A stretch of DNA of 64,000 nucleotides from Sphingomonas sp. HITSZ_GF (lineage in GTDB: Bacteria; Pseudomonadota; Alphaproteobacteria; Sphingomonadales; Sphingomonadaceae): contig NZ_JARQXA010000003.1 in NCBI RefSeq assembly GCF_029543155.1, positions 434,001 through 498,000 on the forward strand, in the 5' to 3' direction. The stretch's first letter is position 1. Each line of letters starts with the position of its first letter. Below the pieces are notes generated by a model, which made no database searches, was not told where the DNA came from, and saw only the letters and a program-made list of their open reading frames with translations. Of the stretch, positions 60,545 to 64,000 are shown in pieces. Both the position numbers and the translations under genes were made by a program.

Positions 60545-63391
60545 TTAGAACTTCTTTCGGAAGCCGATGGTGAACCGGCGACCGATCGCGTCATAGGTAT
60601 CACGCTCGTACAGCTGGAACGGCGGGTTGTGGTCGCCCAGATTGTCGATCGTGCCGAAGAAGCTGAAGGTCTTGTCGACGTCGTAGGAGGCGCTGAGATC
60701 GAAATAGCTGATCTGGCCCGTCTCCGGCACCGCGAGCAGCGGCATCGCCGCGCCCGAGGCGATCGCCGCCGCGATACGCCCGTCCTTCACCGAGCCGATG
60801 AAGCGGTGGCGCAGCGAGAGCTGGAGCGCGTCGGTGGCATCCCAGGTCAGGCGCTGGGTGAAGCGCCACTTGGGGTTGGCGTTGCCGCAGCTGCCGCCGC
60901 CGATATAGCCGGCGCAATCCACCGCCGCGACGATCGGGCTGCTCTGGACGATGCTGTTGATGAGGTAGCTGCCGGCCAGATAATAGCTGAAGCGGCCGAA
61001 CGAGCCGGTGTCGTACTTGTAGTCCAGACGGAAATCGACGCCCGCGGTCTTCATCGAAGCGATGTTGGCGTTGAGCAGCGGCACGTCATAGAGCTGGCCG
61101 TCCGACGTACGGTGGTTGAGCGGCTGGCAGAAGATGTTGCTCATCGACAGGTTGGCGCGGCAGGCGGTGATCACCGACTGCAGACCGCCGCCGAACGCCG
61201 CGATCGCACCGTCGATCTTGATGTTGTAATAGTCGACGGTGAGCTGGAGGTTCGGCACGAACTCCGGACGGAACACGGCACCCAGCGACCAGGTATCCGA
61301 GGTCTCTTCCTGCAGATCGGGGTTGCCGCCGGTGATCGCGCGGATCTGGACGTTCTCCTGCTGGAACACGTCGATCACGCTAGCCGGCACGCCCAGGGAG
61401 CTGATGCAGAAGCTGCGCTCGGCCGCGGTACGGTTGGCACCGGTGGCGTTGCAGAAGTCGGTCGCCTGCGGCGCGGTGTTGGTGGCACCCGAATAGAGCT
61501 CGGTCACGTTCGGCGCACGCACGGCGCGCTGATAGAGACCGCGGATCTTCAGGCTCTTGACCGGCGAGAACTCACCACCGGCCTTCCACGACGTCACGCC
61601 GCCCGCGGTCGAGTAATCCGAATAGCGGATGCCGCCTTCGAACGAGAGCATGTGGACGAAGGGCAGATCGGCCAGGATCGGCACGACGAGCTCGCCATAG
61701 ACTTCCTTGACGTCGAAGCTGCCGCCGGTCGCCTGGATGCCCGCCGAGCGCGAGAGCGCCTTGCCCTGGATGTAGAGCTGGTCGGGAGTGAAGGTGGAGC
61801 TTTCCTTGCGATATTCGGCGCCGACCGAGATGCCGACATTACCCGCGGGCAGCTTGAACAGCGTGCCGGTGAGGCTCGCGCCGGCCTGCTTCTGATCGAC
61901 CACCGTGATGTTGGTGAGATCGGTGTAGATATAGTCGATCATCTCCTGGGTCATCGAATTCAGCCCGAACGGGTTGATCGTGACGCAGCGCGTGTCGGTG
62001 GTCAGGCAGTCATAGGGATTGCTGGGGTTGGTCAGGAACGCGTTGGCGAAATTGTCGATCAGCACGCCGCCGCCCTGGACTTCGGTGATCCGGACATGGC
62101 CCTGATTGTAGAAGACCTCCCAGTTCAGCTTGTCGGTGAGCGGGCCGCGCAGGCCGGCGACGAAGCGCGAGAACTCGCGGGTCTGGTCGTCAGTGCGCGA
62201 ACCGAAGTCGAGCAGGCGGCGATTGATGTTGAGCGTGACGAGATTGTCGCCGTCGCTGTCCAGGTTGGTGCGCAGGAACTCGCGCAGCGACGAGGACAGA
62301 TAGGGATTGCGCAGGTCGAACTGGAAGTTCGGCAGGAAGCCCGAGCTGCTCATCGGCACCGCGCCCAGCGTCGAGTTGATCTCGTTGCGGACGTAGGAGC
62401 CTTCCCAGAAGGCGGTGATGCTCTCGGTCACGTCATAATGGCCAAGGATCGAGCCCGACCAGCGCTTCATCGGCATCTGGAGATTGGTGTAGGGGCGGTC
62501 GTTGAAGCCGTCGGCCGTCTGATAGGCGCGCCAGCCTTCGGGCGCGAAGAAGATGCCGGCGGTGCCGATCGTGTTGCCGAACTGATCGGTCTTGCCGACC
62601 AGCGCCGGGCTGAAGATCGTGCCCTGCGGGGTGACGCCGTTGCCGCCGGGGACGAGCACGCCCACGCCGTTCTGCACGGCATCGACCAGGTAGAGCGAGG
62701 CGTGGTCGCGCGCGGCGCCCTTCACCATCGCACGGTCGTAATAGCTGCCGTTGAACACGATGTTGCCGCGGCCATCGGCGAAATTGCCGCCGACGGTGAG
62801 ATCGATATTGTAGCGGGCGGCATCGCCTTCATCGCTGATGCCGTATTGGCCGCTGAGCTCCATCCCCTGGAAATTGTCCTTGGTGACGAAGTTCACGACG
62901 CCGGCCATCGCGTCCGAACCATACACGGCCGAGGCACCGCCGGTGACGACTTCGACGCGCTCGATCAGCGAGGGCGGGATCATGTTGATGTCGACCACGC
63001 CGTCCTGGCTGGAGCCGACGATGCGGCGGCCGTTCTGCAGCACCAGCGTGCGCGCCGCGCCGAGATTGCGCAGGTTGACCGTGGCCGAGCCATTGCCCGC
63101 ATTCGACTGGGCGCCCGAACCGGCGACCGCCTGCGGCAGCGCGTTGAGCAGCTGTTCGGTCTCGGCGGTGGCGGTCTGCTTGATTTCCTCGCTGCCGATC
63201 ACGTTGACCGGGCTGTTCGAATCGACGTCGGGACGCGGAATGCGCGAACCGGTGACGACGATCGCCTCGCCTTCCTGAGTTTCCGGCTCGGCGGTCTGTG
63301 CCATCGCCGTACCCATCATCATCATGGTGGCGAGCAGCGCGGATCCGCCCCGCAACCCCGCCCGCATCACTGCAACTCGCTTACTGCCCAT
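60545..63391 (-). CDS. TonB-dependent receptor (large, Oar/SusC-like plug)
   Basis: 948 residues. Signal peptide ('MMMMGTAMAQ', about 32), TonB box (EAIVVTG), plug with 'VNLRNLGAARTLVLQNGRR' and 'VYGSDAMAGVVNFVT', and a barrel ending in Phe (RKKF). The start ATG 63391 has GGGGAGA 7-8 nt upstream. Such receptors with 'NLRGLG-type' plug and long loops usually import peptides or oligosaccharides. Adjacent S9 and DUF885 peptidases make oligopeptide import likely. An ATCACGCACTTGTTCACGG element lies 70-90 bp upstream. Confidence 0.92.
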   Translation of the reverse strand: MGSKRVAVMRAGLRGGSALLATMMMMGTAMAQTAEPETQEGEAIVVTGSRIPRPDVDSNSPVNVIGSEEIKQTATAETEQLLNALPQAVAGSGAQSNAGNGSATVNLRNLGAARTLVLQNGRRIVGSSQDGVVDINMIPPSLIERVEVVTGGASAVYGSDAMAGVVNFVTKDNFQGMELSGQYGISDEGDAARYNIDLTVGGNFADGRGNIVFNGSYYDRAMVKGAARDHASLYLVDAVQNGVGVLVPGGNGVTPQGTIFSPALVGKTDQFGNTIGTAGIFFAPEGWRAYQTADGFNDRPYTNLQMPMKRWSGSILGHYDVTESITAFWEGSYVRNEINSTLGAVPMSSSGFLPNFQFDLRNPYLSSSLREFLRTNLDSDGDNLVTLNINRRLLDFGSRTDDQTREFSRFVAGLRGPLTDKLNWEVFYNQGHVRITEVQGGGVLIDNFANAFLTNPSNPYDCLTTDTRCVTINPFGLNSMTQEMIDYIYTDLTNITVVDQKQAGASLTGTLFKLPAGNVGISVGAEYRKESSTFTPDQLYIQGKALSRSAGIQATGGSFDVKEVYGELVVPILADLPFVHMLSFEGGIRYSDYSTAGGVTSWKAGGEFSPVKSLKIRGLYQRAVRAPNVTELYSGATNTAPQATDFCNATGANRTAAERSFCISSLGVPASVIDVFQQENVQIRAITGGNPDLQEETSDTWSLGAVFRPEFVPNLQLTVDYYNIKIDGAIAAFGGGLQSVITACRANLSMSNIFCQPLNHRTSDGQLYDVPLLNANIASMKTAGVDFRLDYKYDTGSFGRFSYYLAGSYLINSIVQSSPIVAAVDCAGYIGGGSCGNANPKWRFTQRLTWDATDALQLSLRHRFIGSVKDGRIAAAIASGAAMPLLAVPETGQISYFDLSASYDVDKTFSFFGTIDNLGDHNPPFQLYERDTYDAIGRRFTIGFRKKF

Positions 63392-63866
63392 GTTCGTGTC
63401 TCCCCGAATGGATATGCCCGCCTGCCTCGCTCCGCCCAGGCGTCGTTCGCCGCGCCCTTTTCCGTGAACAAGTGCGTGATTTTGAGCATATTGGAAACGG
63501 ACGGTCAATTCGGGGTAGTGAAAAAATGTGAAAAGTGTCGCTTTCTGGTAACAAAGCTGCCGGGAAACCCGCGTTTGCGCACGGTTTTTTGCGGCGCTCG
63601 AAACTGGCCGGCGACGCTTCGACATTTGCCGAGAAGAAGCTGCAATCGGCGCTGACGGCGCCAGGAATCCGCAGTTTTCTGCCGATTCGCACCGTTTCGG
63701 ACTGGTATTGAACGCCCCACACGCCACCGAGATAACACCGATTCGGTGGCTCTTGACCAGTGCCCGCTCCGCGCGCATCGTATTACAAATCACATGTTTT
63801 TCGTTTTATTTCGAAAGATCGCGTAGCTGCGACGGCGCGCGACCAGGGACGACGAGGGAGACCGAC
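63392..63866. promoter_or_regulatory. 475-bp divergent promoter region at right edge
   Basis: No gene recognised. Near the TonB receptor start, the minus-strand 19-mer ATCACGCACTTGTTCACGG (63480-63462) matches the aminotransferase promoter. Near the right-edge gene AATCACATGTTTTTCG (63788-63803) is related. A T6 run follows a short GC stem near 63583-63590, a possible weak terminator on the plus strand. GAGGGAG lies before ATG 63867. Confidence 0.4.
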
Positions 63867-64000
63867 ATGCGTGCAAAGGGACTGGTGACCGCTCTGCTCC
63901 TGGCCGGGAGCGCCGCGCCGGCGGCCCTTGGCATCGCGCCGGCCAGCGCGCAGCAGGCAGCACCGCAGCCGGACGGACCGCCGCGCGGCAGCCAGGGCCA
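63867..64000 (+). CDS. Secreted protein, N-terminal fragment
   Basis: The first 44 codons of a gene that continues beyond the right edge. It begins with a clear signal peptide (positive residues, 'LVTALLLAGSAAPA' core, cleavage near 'ASAQQ'). GAGGGAG lies 6 nt upstream. No catalytic domain is in view; given its position it may be another periplasmic hydrolase. The promoter carries the AATCAC-type element. Confidence 0.75.
   Translation, partial: MRAKGLVTALLLAGSAAPAALGIAPASAQQAAPQPDGPPRGSQG

Noticed and set aside
57024..63655. Very long plus-strand open frames (over 1000 codons each) opposite the DUF885, S9 and TonB-receptor genes
   Set aside because: They are shadows of high-GC codon bias: composition is Arg/Gly/Asp/His-rich with no domain, while the minus strand encodes recognisable families with signal peptides and catalytic motifs.
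63867..64000. Assigning a family to the right-edge secreted fragment
   Set aside because: Only a signal peptide and a short Pro/Gln-rich linker are visible, so no function can be supported.

Overview
High-GC alphaproteobacterial DNA, most likely Sphingomonadaceae (Sphingomonas-like). This is inferred from the gene repertoire, not from a marker gene: two TonB-dependent receptors with 'IVVTG' TonB boxes, three secreted DUF885 proteins, an S9 peptidase, secreted amidohydrolases, and intergenic GC-rich dyad repeats. No rRNA, tRNA, CRISPR array, transposase or phage gene was seen. Both edges cut a gene: a MalT/LuxR-type regulator on the left and a secreted protein on the right.

Layout. (1) 0.3-10.3 kb: hydantoinase/oxoprolinase-family protein, DUF917 (S-methylthiohydantoin desulfurase-like) protein and NCS1 permease, overlapping end to end; then a convergent CaiB/BaiF CoA-transferase, an aldehyde dehydrogenase-SDR pair, an IclR regulator and an AAHS-type MFS transporter. 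(2) 10.3-20.4 kb: Lrp/AsnC regulator divergent from ornithine cyclodeaminase; on the minus strand an M28 peptidase, a secreted esterase, a Tat-exported MTOX-like FAD oxidase, a small secreted protein, a second DUF917/NCS1 pair and a LysR regulator. (3) 20.6-25.2 kb: a compact plus-strand operon (M24 peptidase, unknown, acetamidase/formamidase, ornithine-cyclodeaminase-like, unknown), then a membrane HExxH protein. (4) 25.2-33.6 kb, minus: TonB receptor, YtcJ-like amidohydrolase, threonine aldolase, DUF885 protein and aminotransferase. (5) 33.8-41.3 kb, plus: a tightly overlapping eight-gene operon built around a fused flavin monooxygenase/Old-Yellow-Enzyme protein of the 2-aminobenzoyl-CoA / salicylyl-CoA 5-hydroxylase type, with SDR, MarR, enoyl-CoA hydratase, two acyl-CoA dehydrogenases, thioesterase and a Rid protein. 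(6) 41.5-51.5 kb: secreted M24 peptidase, MarR, secreted amidohydrolase, TPR-2OG oxygenase, cyclase (kynurenine formamidase-like) and both subunits of indolepyruvate ferredoxin oxidoreductase. (7) 51.7-63.4 kb, minus: DUF885, FAD oxidase, bile-acid-type symporter, DUF3830, DUF885, S9 peptidase and a large TonB receptor.

Together the genes look like a catabolic island for peptides, cyclic amides and aromatic or amino-acid derivatives: outer-membrane uptake, secreted peptidases and amidases, inner-membrane permeases, deaminating or oxidising enzymes, then CoA-thioester beta-oxidation. The most interesting metabolic idea is that indolepyruvate oxidoreductase could supply CoA thioesters to the 2-aminobenzoyl-CoA-type operon, which has no CoA ligase of its own. 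Non-coding signals may tie the island together: the octamer TTACCCGT in several promoter regions, an AATCACGCA element in several promoters, a nested palindrome before the monooxygenase operon, a possible 83-nt four-helix RNA between the DUF885 and threonine aldolase genes, and a hairpin that hides the ribosome-binding site of the secreted M24 peptidase. Domain, motif and base-pairing statements come from reading the sequence; no database search or folding program was run.
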